Source: Bdellovibrionales bacterium (lineage in GTDB: Bacteria; Bdellovibrionota; Bacteriovoracia; Bacteriovoracales; Bacteriovoracaceae). Taken from it: a stretch of 5,038 nt of DNA. The notes beneath the pieces are model-generated. The model was not told where the DNA came from. It saw only the letters and a list, made by a program, of their open reading frames with translations, and ran no database searches. The stretch covers positions 1 through 5,038 of the forward strand of contig SXUH01000233.1 of the NCBI GenBank assembly GCA_005791855.1, in the 5' to 3' direction. Every line of letters starts with the position of its first letter. Within the stretch, counting starts at the first letter, position 1. Below, piece by piece: positions 1 through 5,038 of this stretch. The translations under genes and the position numbers were made by a program.

Positions 1-1005
1 GAAGAACTTCGCCTTCACCGGCAGGACGTCGATGCGGTACTCGTCCGGGTCGAGGAGGAGGTTGATGTTGAACTGCTCCGGGCCGATGAACCGCTGCGAG
101 GTCAGGTAGGTGAAGAGCTCCGGCAGGTAGTAGACGTTGGTGAGGTTCACGGTGCAGTTCACGTAGCGCTGGATGCGGGGGTACCGGTCTCTCAACGTCT
201 CGAGGTTCGTGACGAGAGTCTGCCACTTGGTGCCGCTCCGGAAGTACTCCGCGCGGTTCCCGAGGTCGTCGATGCTGATCCCGAGGGTGACCGAGCGGAA
301 CTTGTCCCACAGGTCGATGAGGTTGTTGTTCCCGTAGGTCAGGGTCGAGAGGTTGGTGTTGTAGGTGAGGTCCACGTCCGTGCGGCCCTTGGCGATCAGG
401 AGGCGCAGCAGGTCGAAGTGCTCCTTGGTGATGAGCGGCTCCCCGCCCCCGAAGTAGATGAACTCCGCGTCCAGCGCAAGTTCCTGGAAGTGCCTCCAGA
501 AGTCCGGCGAGTCGGAAGCGACGTTCAGCACCTTGGGCCTGGTGGGCGTGTACCCGAAGGCCTTGGCGTGGTCGTCGTACCAGGAGCTGCTCAGGGCCGG
601 GCTACAGCCCCGGCACTTGAAGTTGCAGAGGTTACTGAACCGGATGTCGATGTACTTGAGCTTGATTTCCTGGTAGTGCCCCTGGGGGTCCGTATTGGCG
701 ATGAAGGTCGGAATGTCCTTCTCGAACTTGTAGTTCATCCCCTGCCGCATGCTCCGGAACCCCGCGGTCTCCAGGTCATGGCAGTGCTTGCAGCCCGGGG
801 GCAGCTCCCCTTTGATCATCTGGGTCCGGAGCTCCTTGAAGCGGTCACTGTTCCAGATTTCAGCCACTTTCTGCTTTGAGACGTCCCCGTAGAGGTCGTG
901 GTAGGGCGAAACACAGCACGGAATTACAGTACTATCCGGCATCACATGGAGGTGAAGCCAGGGAATCACGCAAAAAGCCTTGTTTAGTTTGAGGTCCTCG
1001 CTCAT
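1..1005 (-). CDS. Radical SAM protein with N-terminal twitch/SPASM-like cysteine region (partial, 3' end beyond window)
   Basis: The first 335 residues are visible; the C-terminus lies beyond the left edge. A radical SAM core shows the CX3CX2C motif that binds the 4Fe-4S cluster and SAM (C127, C131, C134) and a GGEP motif at 187-190, the usual SAM-contacting strand. Before the core, residues 12-75 carry C12, C30, C31, C72 and C75 with a W16/PCC/GCKHC pattern. This resembles the auxiliary-cluster (twitch or half-SPASM) region of the family annotated as twitch domain-containing radical SAM proteins, here placed N-terminally. The ATG is well supported: an in-frame TAA lies seven codons upstream (1024-1026), and a GGAAA ribosome site (1013-1017) sits 7 bases before it. 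The gene diverges from rplU. The first 53 codons are clearly less GC3-rich than the rest. It is probably a cytoplasmic enzyme acting on a peptide or other substrate, but no precursor peptide is seen and the reaction cannot be assigned. Confidence 0.88.
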   Translation of the reverse strand, partial: MSEDLKLNKAFCVIPWLHLHVMPDSTVIPCCVSPYHDLYGDVSKQKVAEIWNSDRFKELRTQMIKGELPPGCKHCHDLETAGFRSMRQGMNYKFEKDIPTFIANTDPQGHYQEIKLKYIDIRFSNLCNFKCRGCSPALSSSWYDDHAKAFGYTPTRPKVLNVASDSPDFWRHFQELALDAEFIYFGGGEPLITKEHFDLLRLLIAKGRTDVDLTYNTNLSTLTYGNNNLIDLWDKFRSVTLGISIDDLGNRAEYFRSGTKWQTLVTNLETLRDRYPRIQRYVNCTVNLTNVYYLPELFTYLTSQRFIGPEQFNINLLLDPDEYRIDVLPVKAKFF

Positions 1006-1100
1006 CAGAGTATTTCCGTTTTTTTATCGACCATATCACAGTCATGGATATAGTTACAAAACGATCAGGTTAATGCAATGCAATTATCTCGACCGAATTC

Positions 1101-1129
1101 TTGACTTAAAGCAGTTTTGCCTTTAAAAA
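1101..1129 (+). promoter_or_regulatory. Candidate sigma70-type promoter for rplU-rpmA
   Basis: TTGACT at 1101-1106 matches the -35 consensus at five of six bases. TAAAAA at 1124-1129 matches the -10 at four of six, with a 17-base spacer. Transcription would start near 1136, giving a leader of about 85 bases before rplU. It lies in AT-rich intergenic DNA and is the best -35/-10 pair I found upstream of the ribosomal genes. The -10 could also be read as TTTAAA at 1122-1127 with a 15-base spacer. The call rests on motif matching only. Confidence 0.5.
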
Positions 1130-1165
1130 GGTCTTTCAAATTAAACTCACCTAGGGCTTAAAGCA

Positions 1166-1187
1166 GAGAAATCCAATCGATTTCCTC
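1166..1187 (+). promoter_or_regulatory. Leader hairpin upstream of rplU
   Basis: GAAATC (1168-1173) pairs perfectly with GATTTC (1179-1184) around a CAATC loop. A GAG (1166-1168) / CTC (1185-1187) pairing can extend the stem if C1184 is bulged. The hairpin sits in the predicted 5' leader, about 24 bases before the rplU Shine-Dalgarno (AGGAG, 1211-1215). Ribosomal protein leaders often carry autoregulatory structures, but this does not match any leader I recognise. The stem is short and could be chance. Confidence 0.25.
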
Positions 1188-1220
1188 CCCGGCAGGTGGT
1201 TACCCTTTTAAGGAGTTTCT

Positions 1221-1703
1221 ATGTACACGGTAGTGGAAATCAAAGGTCACCAGTACAAACTGTCTGCTGGCGACATGATTGACGTTGAAAGAATCGAAGC
1301 TGAAGTCGGTGCGACCCTCACCTTCGACCAGGTTCTTCTCGTCGGCGGAACAAGCATCACAGTTGGAGCTCCAGTTGTCAGCGGCGCGAAGGTCACGGCG
1401 AAGGTTGTGAAACAGGGCCGGACTCGGAAGATCCTCGTTCTCAAGCGTAAGCCAGGTGCCTACCGTCGAAAGAACGGTCACCGTCAGTGCTTCACTGGCC
1501 TTCTGATCACTGAGATCAGCGACGGCAAGGGTGGGACTGCGAAGGCCGAAGCCAAGGCCGCCGCTCCAAGAGCCGCCAAGCCGAAGGCAGAAGCCAAGCC
1601 GACGACCGAAGCTAAGCCGAAAGCAAAGGCAGCAGCGAAGCCAAAGGCTACGAAGTCCGAAGGCGCAGCTAAGCCAGCCGCGAAAGCAAAAGCTAAGAAG
1701 TAA
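1221..1703 (+). CDS. rplU: 50S ribosomal protein L21 with a long Ala/Lys-rich C-terminal tail
   Basis: L21 binds 23S rRNA domain I and is part of the large subunit. Residues 1-100 match the whole family: an MYTVVEIKGHQYKLSAGD start, a central beta-barrel region, and the hallmark basic C-terminal segment (KRKPGAYRRKNGHRQ, 75-89), followed by FTGLLITEI. Typical bacterial L21 proteins are about 100-105 residues long; this one has 160. The extra stretch, residues 107-160, is almost only Ala (22), Lys (16), Pro (6) and Glu (4), a disordered and strongly basic tail resembling histone H1-like sequences. The start is set by AGGAG at 1211-1215, 5 bases before the ATG. rpmA follows after 33 bases with no terminator, so the two are co-transcribed. 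Third-position GC is moderate throughout, unlike the very GC3-rich blocks in neighbouring genes. The family call is certain; the role of the tail is unknown. Confidence 0.97.
   Translation: MYTVVEIKGHQYKLSAGDMIDVERIEAEVGATLTFDQVLLVGGTSITVGAPVVSGAKVTAKVVKQGRTRKILVLKRKPGAYRRKNGHRQCFTGLLITEISDGKGGTAKAEAKAAAPRAAKPKAEAKPTTEAKPKAKAAAKPKATKSEGAAKPAAKAKAKK
1539..1700 (+). repeat. Low-complexity Ala/Lys/Pro repeat coding the L21 tail
   Basis: These 54 codons of rplU encode imperfect short repeats built around AEAK, AKPK and AAKP units. At DNA level the GCC/GCT/GCA, AAG/AAA and CCG/CCA codons vary between units. The repetition is therefore mainly at protein level and not a recent tandem duplication. 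By hand count there are 17 basic residues against 4 acidic, a net charge near +13. Confidence 0.8.
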
Positions 1704-1736
1704 TTAACAGAATTTTAAAAAGTTAGGAGATAGTTT

Positions 1737-1991
1737 ATGGCACATAAGAAATCCGGTGGTAGTACCTCAAACGGACGAGATTCAAACCCGAAGATGCGTG
1801 GTGTGAAGAAGTTTGGTGGCGAAGCCGTAGAAACAGGAATGATCATCGTACGGCAGAAGGGAACCAAGTTCCACCCTGGGACAAACGTAAGAATGGGTCG
1901 GGACTTCACGATCTACGCTATGTGCCCGGGGAAGGTCCAGTTCGGCTTCTACAACAAGACGACTAAGATCGTATCGGTGACTCCAGCTTAA
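1737..1991 (+). CDS. rpmA: 50S ribosomal protein L27
   Basis: L27 is a large-subunit protein whose flexible N-terminus reaches the peptidyl transferase centre and helps position tRNA. The 84 residues match the family in length and along their whole span: [16 protein letters not shown] at the start, GVKKFGGE (22-29), and the G-T-KFHPG-NV-MGRD segment at about 42-56. The protein begins directly with the mature AHKK sequence, so it lacks the cleavable N-terminal extension found in Firmicutes and needs no Prp-type protease. The start has a good ribosome site, AGGAGA (1725-1730), 6 bases upstream. It follows rplU in the usual rplU-rpmA pair and is itself followed after 29 bases by an intrinsic terminator. 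Confidence 0.98.
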   Translation: MAHKKSGGSTSNGRDSNPKMRGVKKFGGEAVETGMIIVRQKGTKFHPGTNVRMGRDFTIYAMCPGKVQFGFYNKTTKIVSVTPA

Positions 1992-2020
1992 TTGATAATC
2001 AGAGATCTTTAGGATACATG

Positions 2021-2049
2021 AGGGGAGCTTGACGGCTCCCCTTTTTATT
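2021..2049 (+). terminator. Intrinsic terminator after rpmA
   Basis: AGGGGAGC (2021-2028) pairs perfectly with GCTCCCCT (2035-2042) around a six-base TTGACG loop. The stem is eight base pairs, mostly G-C. It runs straight into a T-tract (2042-2046, then ATT). This is a textbook Rho-independent terminator for rplU-rpmA transcripts. It ends only about 10 bases before the obgE start codon, so it may cap or attenuate expression of the downstream genes. Confidence 0.88.
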
Positions 2050-2059
2050 ACCAGGTAGT

Positions 2060-3100
2060 ATGAAGTTTATAGACGAAGTTGATATCGAAGTGATCTCGGG
2101 AAACGGTGGCAAGGGCTACGTCGGCTACCGTCGCGAGAAGTACGTGCCCTTGGGCGGACCGGACGGCGGTGACGGCGGCAAGGGCGGCGACGTCTACTTC
2201 GTGGGCGACGAGGGCCTCAACACGCTCATGCACTTCCGGGGCCTGAAGACCTTCAAGGCCGAGGACGGCGGCAACGGCGGCGGCTCGAACATGCAGGGCG
2301 CGGACGGCGACGACCTCCTCCTGAAGGTCCCCGTCGGGACCCTGATCTACAACCGCGACACCGGCAACCTCATGGGCGACATCACCGAGCATGGCCAGAG
2401 GTACCTGGTCTCCGAAGGGGGCCGCGGCGGCAAGGGCAACGCCCACTTCAAGTCCTCCACCCACCAGACTCCGAACTTCGCCCAGAACGGTGAGGAAGGG
2501 ACCCACTACCCGATCAAGCTCGAGCTCAAGCTCCTGGCGGACATCGCCCTCATCGGCCTGCCGAACGCCGGGAAGTCGACCCTGATCAGCGCCATCAGCG
2601 CGGCCCACCCGAAGATCGCGGACTACCCGTTCACGACCCTCGAGCCCAACCTCGGAGTCGTCCAGCTCGGGGAGAAGTCCATCGTCGTCACCGACATCCC
2701 GGGGCTGATCGAAGGGGCCGCCGAGGGCAAGGGCCTCGGGATCAAGTTCCTGAAGCACATCGAGCGGACCTCGGCGCTGGTCCACCTCATCGACTGCTCA
2801 ATGTTTCTTGAGGAATACGAAGCCATCGAGGCCTACTCCATTGTCCGCGGCGAACTCGAGAAGTTCAACCCCGACCTCCTGAACAAGAAGGAAATCGTGT
2901 GTCTAACCAAGATCGATGCGATGACGGAAGACGAAATCGAAAAATTCAGATCAACTATGGAAGAACAATTAGACCGCCGGGTGCTGCCGATCTCAGGTAT
3001 CTCCGGGCGAAACATTGATCTCTTAAAGCAACTCATGCTAAGAACCAAAGAAGTGCTTGAAGAGGAAACGAAAAAAGAGGCGTCCCATGGCAGTAAATGA
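2060..3100 (+). CDS. obgE: Obg family GTPase (ribosome assembly, CgtA)
   Basis: Obg is an essential GTPase that binds the 50S subunit, acts late in its assembly and links to the stringent response. Residues 1-158 form the glycine-rich Obg fold (GNGGKG, GGPDGGDGGKGGD, GGRGGKGNAHFKSS, NGEEG). The G domain follows: P-loop GLPNAGKST at 166-174, switch I FTTLEPN at 191-197, DIPG at 212-215, TKID at 283-286 (G4) and SGISG at 312-316 (G5). G4 has Thr in place of the usual Asn. At 346 residues it is normal for forms without the C-terminal OCT domain; it ends in a charged tail. The start is supported by homology (MKFIDEV is the standard opening), with a modest AGG at 2053-2055. It follows a terminator by about 10 bases and overlaps rsfS by 14 bases. 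GC3 is about 96% over codons 18-245 but about 59% over codons 246-346. Confidence 0.97.
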   Translation: MKFIDEVDIEVISGNGGKGYVGYRREKYVPLGGPDGGDGGKGGDVYFVGDEGLNTLMHFRGLKTFKAEDGGNGGGSNMQGADGDDLLLKVPVGTLIYNRDTGNLMGDITEHGQRYLVSEGGRGGKGNAHFKSSTHQTPNFAQNGEEGTHYPIKLELKLLADIALIGLPNAGKSTLISAISAAHPKIADYPFTTLEPNLGVVQLGEKSIVVTDIPGLIEGAAEGKGLGIKFLKHIERTSALVHLIDCSMFLEEYEAIEAYSIVRGELEKFNPDLLNKKEIVCLTKIDAMTEDEIEKFRSTMEEQLDRRVLPISGISGRNIDLLKQLMLRTKEVLEEETKKEASHGSK

Positions 3101-3551
3101 GTACATCCAGACTGAAGTGAACAAGGTGATCACCAACAAGGGGTTCGAGTTCCCTCTGAACCACGCGCTGGCGACGGCCTGGATCCTCACGAACTTCAAG
3201 GGCGAGAACCTGAAGATCTTCGACATGCGAAAGTCCACCTCCCTCTGCGACTACACGGTCCTCGCGACCGCGCAGAACGCCACCCAGGCCCGGGCCATGG
3301 TGGATGAGATCTCCGGCAACCTCAAGCTCCAGGGCGCGTCCATCGTGTCCTACGAAGGCTACGAGTCCGCGGACTGGATCCTCCTCGACACCGGCGACAT
3401 CATCGTCCACGTCTTCAACGGCCCGGCCCGCGACGTCTACGACCTGGACCTGATCTACGCCAAGAACCCGCAGGTGAAGATCCCCGAGGAGTACTACTTC
3501 GGAAAACCGAGCACCGTGACCGAGAAGCCGGACCTGAAAGGGTTCTTCTAA
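3087..3551 (+). CDS. rsfS: Ribosomal silencing factor RsfS (Iojap/DUF143 family)
   Basis: RsfS binds ribosomal protein L14 on the 50S subunit and blocks joining with 30S, lowering translation when nutrients are scarce. The 154-residue product carries the family core: FDMRKSTSLCDYTVLATAQN at about 45-64, matching the usual D-R--S---DY-V-----S pattern, and DWILLDTGDIIVHVF at 95-109, followed by R-VYDLDLIY. The ATG at 3087 is chosen because AGAGG (3076-3080) sits 6 bases upstream and MAVNEY is a sensible N-terminus. A TTG at 3057 would add ten very basic residues and has no good ribosome site. The start lies inside the last codons of obgE (14-base overlap, different frame), suggesting translational coupling. 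A short tail after EEYYFG (134-139) is extra to the core. rlmH begins 6 bases after the stop. Confidence 0.95.
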   Translation: MAVNEYIQTEVNKVITNKGFEFPLNHALATAWILTNFKGENLKIFDMRKSTSLCDYTVLATAQNATQARAMVDEISGNLKLQGASIVSYEGYESADWILLDTGDIIVHVFNGPARDVYDLDLIYAKNPQVKIPEEYYFGKPSTVTEKPDLKGFF

Positions 3552-3557
3552 GCGCCC

Positions 3558-4034
3558 GTGTCCAGGTCCCGCTCAAGCGGCCGCTTCCATCTCATCGTCG
3601 TGGGTAAGCTCAAGGACCCGCACCTGGAAGCGGTGGAGAACGACTACCTCAAGCGGATCACGGGCCCGGAGCTCGCCATCCATGAGGTGAAGGCTTCCGC
3701 CGAAAACAAGCAGGCGGAAGGCGAAGCCATCCTAAAGAAGATCAGGGACCTCTCCCTCGGAGGCGCTTGCCACTTGGTCGCTCTAACCGAGTGGGGAAAA
3801 CGCAGCACATCAGTCGCCTTTTCTGAATGGACGGCTCAACTACTGGAGCGCCCCGCAAAAATATTCTTCATCATCGCCGGCGCCGAAGGCTTCTCAGAGG
3901 AAGTCCTGGCAAATTGCAACGAGCGGATCTCCCTTTCAGAGCTGACCTTCCCCCATAAATTGGCTAGAATTCTCCTGGTGGAACAATTATACCGGGCACA
4001 GACCATCCGCTCGGGTCATCCGTATCACAACTAG
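3558..4034 (+). CDS. rlmH: 23S rRNA (pseudouridine-1915-N3) methyltransferase RlmH
   Basis: RlmH is a small SPOUT-class enzyme that uses SAM to methylate N3 of pseudouridine 1915 in helix 69 of 23S rRNA, acting on assembled 70S ribosomes as a homodimer. At 158 residues it is close to the E. coli length (155). Visible family features are LIVVGKLKDP (12-21) and the knot's SAM-binding loop FFIIAGAEGFS (103-113; most members have GGPEG). They continue with LSELTFPHKLARILLVEQLYRA (126-147) and the conserved C-terminal HPYH (154-157). The start is GTG at 3558, the only reasonable choice because the next in-frame GTG falls inside the conserved first strand. Its ribosome site is poor (AAAGGG about 15 bases upstream), so translation probably depends on ribosomes leaving rsfS 6 bases before. 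GC3 falls from about 83% in codons 1-60 to about 63% afterwards. Confidence 0.95.
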   Translation: MSRSRSSGRFHLIVVGKLKDPHLEAVENDYLKRITGPELAIHEVKASAENKQAEGEAILKKIRDLSLGGACHLVALTEWGKRSTSVAFSEWTAQLLERPAKIFFIIAGAEGFSEEVLANCNERISLSELTFPHKLARILLVEQLYRAQTIRSGHPYHN

Positions 4035-4043
4035 GGAATTCGT

Positions 4044-5038
4044 ATGCAATCAATCCAAGGTCTAAGCCCAAGACTCCTCTTAGTCATCTTAGATGGCTTC
4101 GGTCATAACCAGAACGATCACAAGAACGCGGTCCGCGCGGCGAGGAAGCCGAACATCGACAGCATCTTCGCCCACTACCCGTTCACCACCATCCAACCCG
4201 GCGGAGAGGCCGTGGGCCTGCCCAAGGGTGTGGCGGGGAACTCGGAGGTGGGTCACCTGAACCTCGGCGCCGGAAGGCCCGTGCGCCAGGACCTGGTGCG
4301 GATCAACGAATCCATCCAGAAGAACACCCTGCGGGACCTCCCCCGGCTCAAGGAGCTGATCGCCTTCGCGAGATCCGGCACCAAGCGGATCCACCTCATG
4401 GGCCTCCTCTCCGACGGCGGGGTCCACGCGCACATTAACCACCTCAAGGAGATCCTCAAGATCCTCAACGAGTACCCGGACCTGCGGATCTACCTCCACG
4501 CGTACATGGATGGCCGGGACACCTCCAAGGACAAGGGTGTGGTCTACGCCAAGGAGATCCTCGAGTGCCCGGGCTTCGTCTTCGCCAGCATGCAGGGCCG
4601 CTCCATCGGGATGGACCGGGACCGCCGGTGGGAGAAGATCCAGCACGGGTACAAGACCATGATCGGCCAGGGCGAGAAGACCGGCCTCAAGCCGGTGGAC
4701 TACCTCCTCGCCGAGTACAAGAAGGGCATCTACGACGAGTTCATCACCCCGACCCTCTTCACCGAAGACGGGGCCATCCGCGAGGGTGACAGCGTGTTCT
4801 TCTTCAACTACCGGCCCGACCGCGCTAAGCAGATGTCCATCGCCATGAACGACCGGAAGTTCTCCGAGTTCGACGTGCCGGTGCGACCGGGGTACTTCCT
4901 CTGCATGTCCCCCTACGTCCCGGAGGAGCTCCCGGACCTCCCGATCCTCTTCGACAAGGAGAAGATCCAGGGGACCCTGGCCGAGTACCTCTCGAAGATG
5001 GCCCGCCGGCAGTTCAAGATCGCCGAGACGGAGAAGTA
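4044..5038 (+). CDS. gpmI: 2,3-bisphosphoglycerate-independent phosphoglycerate mutase (partial, 3' end beyond window)
   Basis: GpmI interconverts 3- and 2-phosphoglycerate in glycolysis and gluconeogenesis, using two Mn2+ ions and a phosphoserine intermediate in the cytoplasm. The first 331 residues are visible of a family usually about 510 long. Motifs in order: LDGFG at 16-20 with metal ligand D17; GEAVGLPKGVAGNSEVGHLNLGAGR at about 54-78, with catalytic Ser67 in GNSEVGH; LLSDGGVHAH at 121-130; HAYMDGRDT at 152-160; and later NYRPDRAKQ, which contacts substrate. The second half of the phosphatase domain, with the remaining metal ligands, is outside the window. The ATG at 4044 has AGGG (4033-4036) 7 bases upstream, overlapping the rlmH stop codon; the gap from rlmH is 9 bases. 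The first 25 codons are about half A/T-ending, whereas the remaining visible codons are about 95% G/C-ending. The reading frame is intact to the edge. Confidence 0.96.
   Translation, partial: MQSIQGLSPRLLLVILDGFGHNQNDHKNAVRAARKPNIDSIFAHYPFTTIQPGGEAVGLPKGVAGNSEVGHLNLGAGRPVRQDLVRINESIQKNTLRDLPRLKELIAFARSGTKRIHLMGLLSDGGVHAHINHLKEILKILNEYPDLRIYLHAYMDGRDTSKDKGVVYAKEILECPGFVFASMQGRSIGMDRDRRWEKIQHGYKTMIGQGEKTGLKPVDYLLAEYKKGIYDEFITPTLFTEDGAIREGDSVFFFNYRPDRAKQMSIAMNDRKFSEFDVPVRPGYFLCMSPYVPEELPDLPILFDKEKIQGTLAEYLSKMARRQFKIAETEK

Noticed and set aside
418..879. 153-residue open frame on the + strand opposite the radical SAM gene
   Set aside because: The - strand frame has clear radical SAM motifs and a supported start, so the + strand frame is its complement shadow.
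1044..1073. Nine-codon ATG frame in the divergent intergenic region (possible leader peptide or peptide substrate for the radical SAM enzyme)
   Set aside because: It has no ribosome site and no informative composition, and it is far too short to support as a gene.
1047..1078. Promoter for the radical SAM gene on the - strand (TTGCAT at 1078-1073, TATATC at 1052-1047)
   Set aside because: The spacer is 20 bases, outside the usual range, and other pairs are no better. The gene must have a promoter in this region, but I cannot place it.
1992..2018. Promoter for obgE: TTGATA (1992-1997) with GATACA (2013-2018)
   Set aside because: The -10 matches at only three of six bases and the spacer is 15. 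It would start transcription inside the terminator stem. It is possible but not supportable from sequence alone.
2029..2061. TTGACG in the terminator loop as a -35 element with TAGTAT (2056-2061)
   Set aside because: The 21-base spacer is too long and the transcript would begin inside obgE, after its start codon.
2048..2785. 245-residue open frame on the - strand opposite obgE
   Set aside because: It is a shadow of the GC3-rich obgE reading frame. Its composition is the Val/Leu/Gly/Asp-rich pattern expected from reading such codons backwards, and it has no recognisable domain.
3057..3086. Upstream TTG start for rsfS adding ten residues (MKRKRKKRRP)
   Set aside because: There is no ribosome site before the TTG, whereas ATG 3087 has AGAGG at good spacing. 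The extra residues are just obgE tail sequence read in another frame.
4089..4646. 185-residue open frame on the - strand opposite gpmI
   Set aside because: It arises from the same GC3 effect: gpmI is unambiguous on the + strand and the antisense product resembles no family.

Overview
The window looks like chromosomal DNA from a Gram-negative-type bacterium with moderately high GC content. It carries a housekeeping cluster in the order rplU - rpmA - obgE - rsfS - rlmH - gpmI on the + strand, divergent from a radical SAM gene on the - strand. The order resembles the obg/rsfS/rlmH/gpmI neighbourhood of deltaproteobacteria such as Geobacter, as I remember it, but without proB, proA and nadD between obgE and rsfS. 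A radical SAM protein with an N-terminal twitch-like cysteine region would also fit Bdellovibrio-like bacteria. This placement is a low-confidence inference from layout, since no rRNA or other marker is present.

Layout. Positions 1-1005 (-) hold the first 335 codons of the radical SAM gene, which runs off the left edge. Positions 1006-1220 are an AT-rich divergent intergenic region with a plausible promoter and a leader hairpin for rplU. Ribosomal protein genes rplU (1221-1703) and rpmA (1737-1991) follow, and the pair ends at a strong intrinsic terminator (2021-2049). obgE begins only about 10 bases beyond it (2060-3100). It overlaps rsfS (3087-3551), which is followed by rlmH (3558-4034) after 6 bases and gpmI (4044 to beyond the right edge) after 9 bases, so obgE-rsfS-rlmH-gpmI looks like one tightly packed operon.

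How the genes fit together. Four of the six + strand genes concern the large ribosomal subunit: proteins L21 and L27, the Obg GTPase that assists 50S assembly, and RsfS, which keeps 50S from joining 30S when nutrients are short. RlmH methylates a pseudouridine in 23S rRNA on the 70S ribosome. gpmI is the glycolytic phosphoglycerate mutase. The radical SAM gene is transcribed away from this cluster and need not be functionally related.

Nothing in the window is clearly a mobile element, CRISPR array, phage or defence system. The most unusual signals are: sharp switches in codon third-position GC inside single genes (about 95-97% against about 50-63% by hand count); the long Ala/Lys tail on L21; the terminator placed directly in front of obgE; and the twitch-type radical SAM enzyme, whose substrate is unknown.
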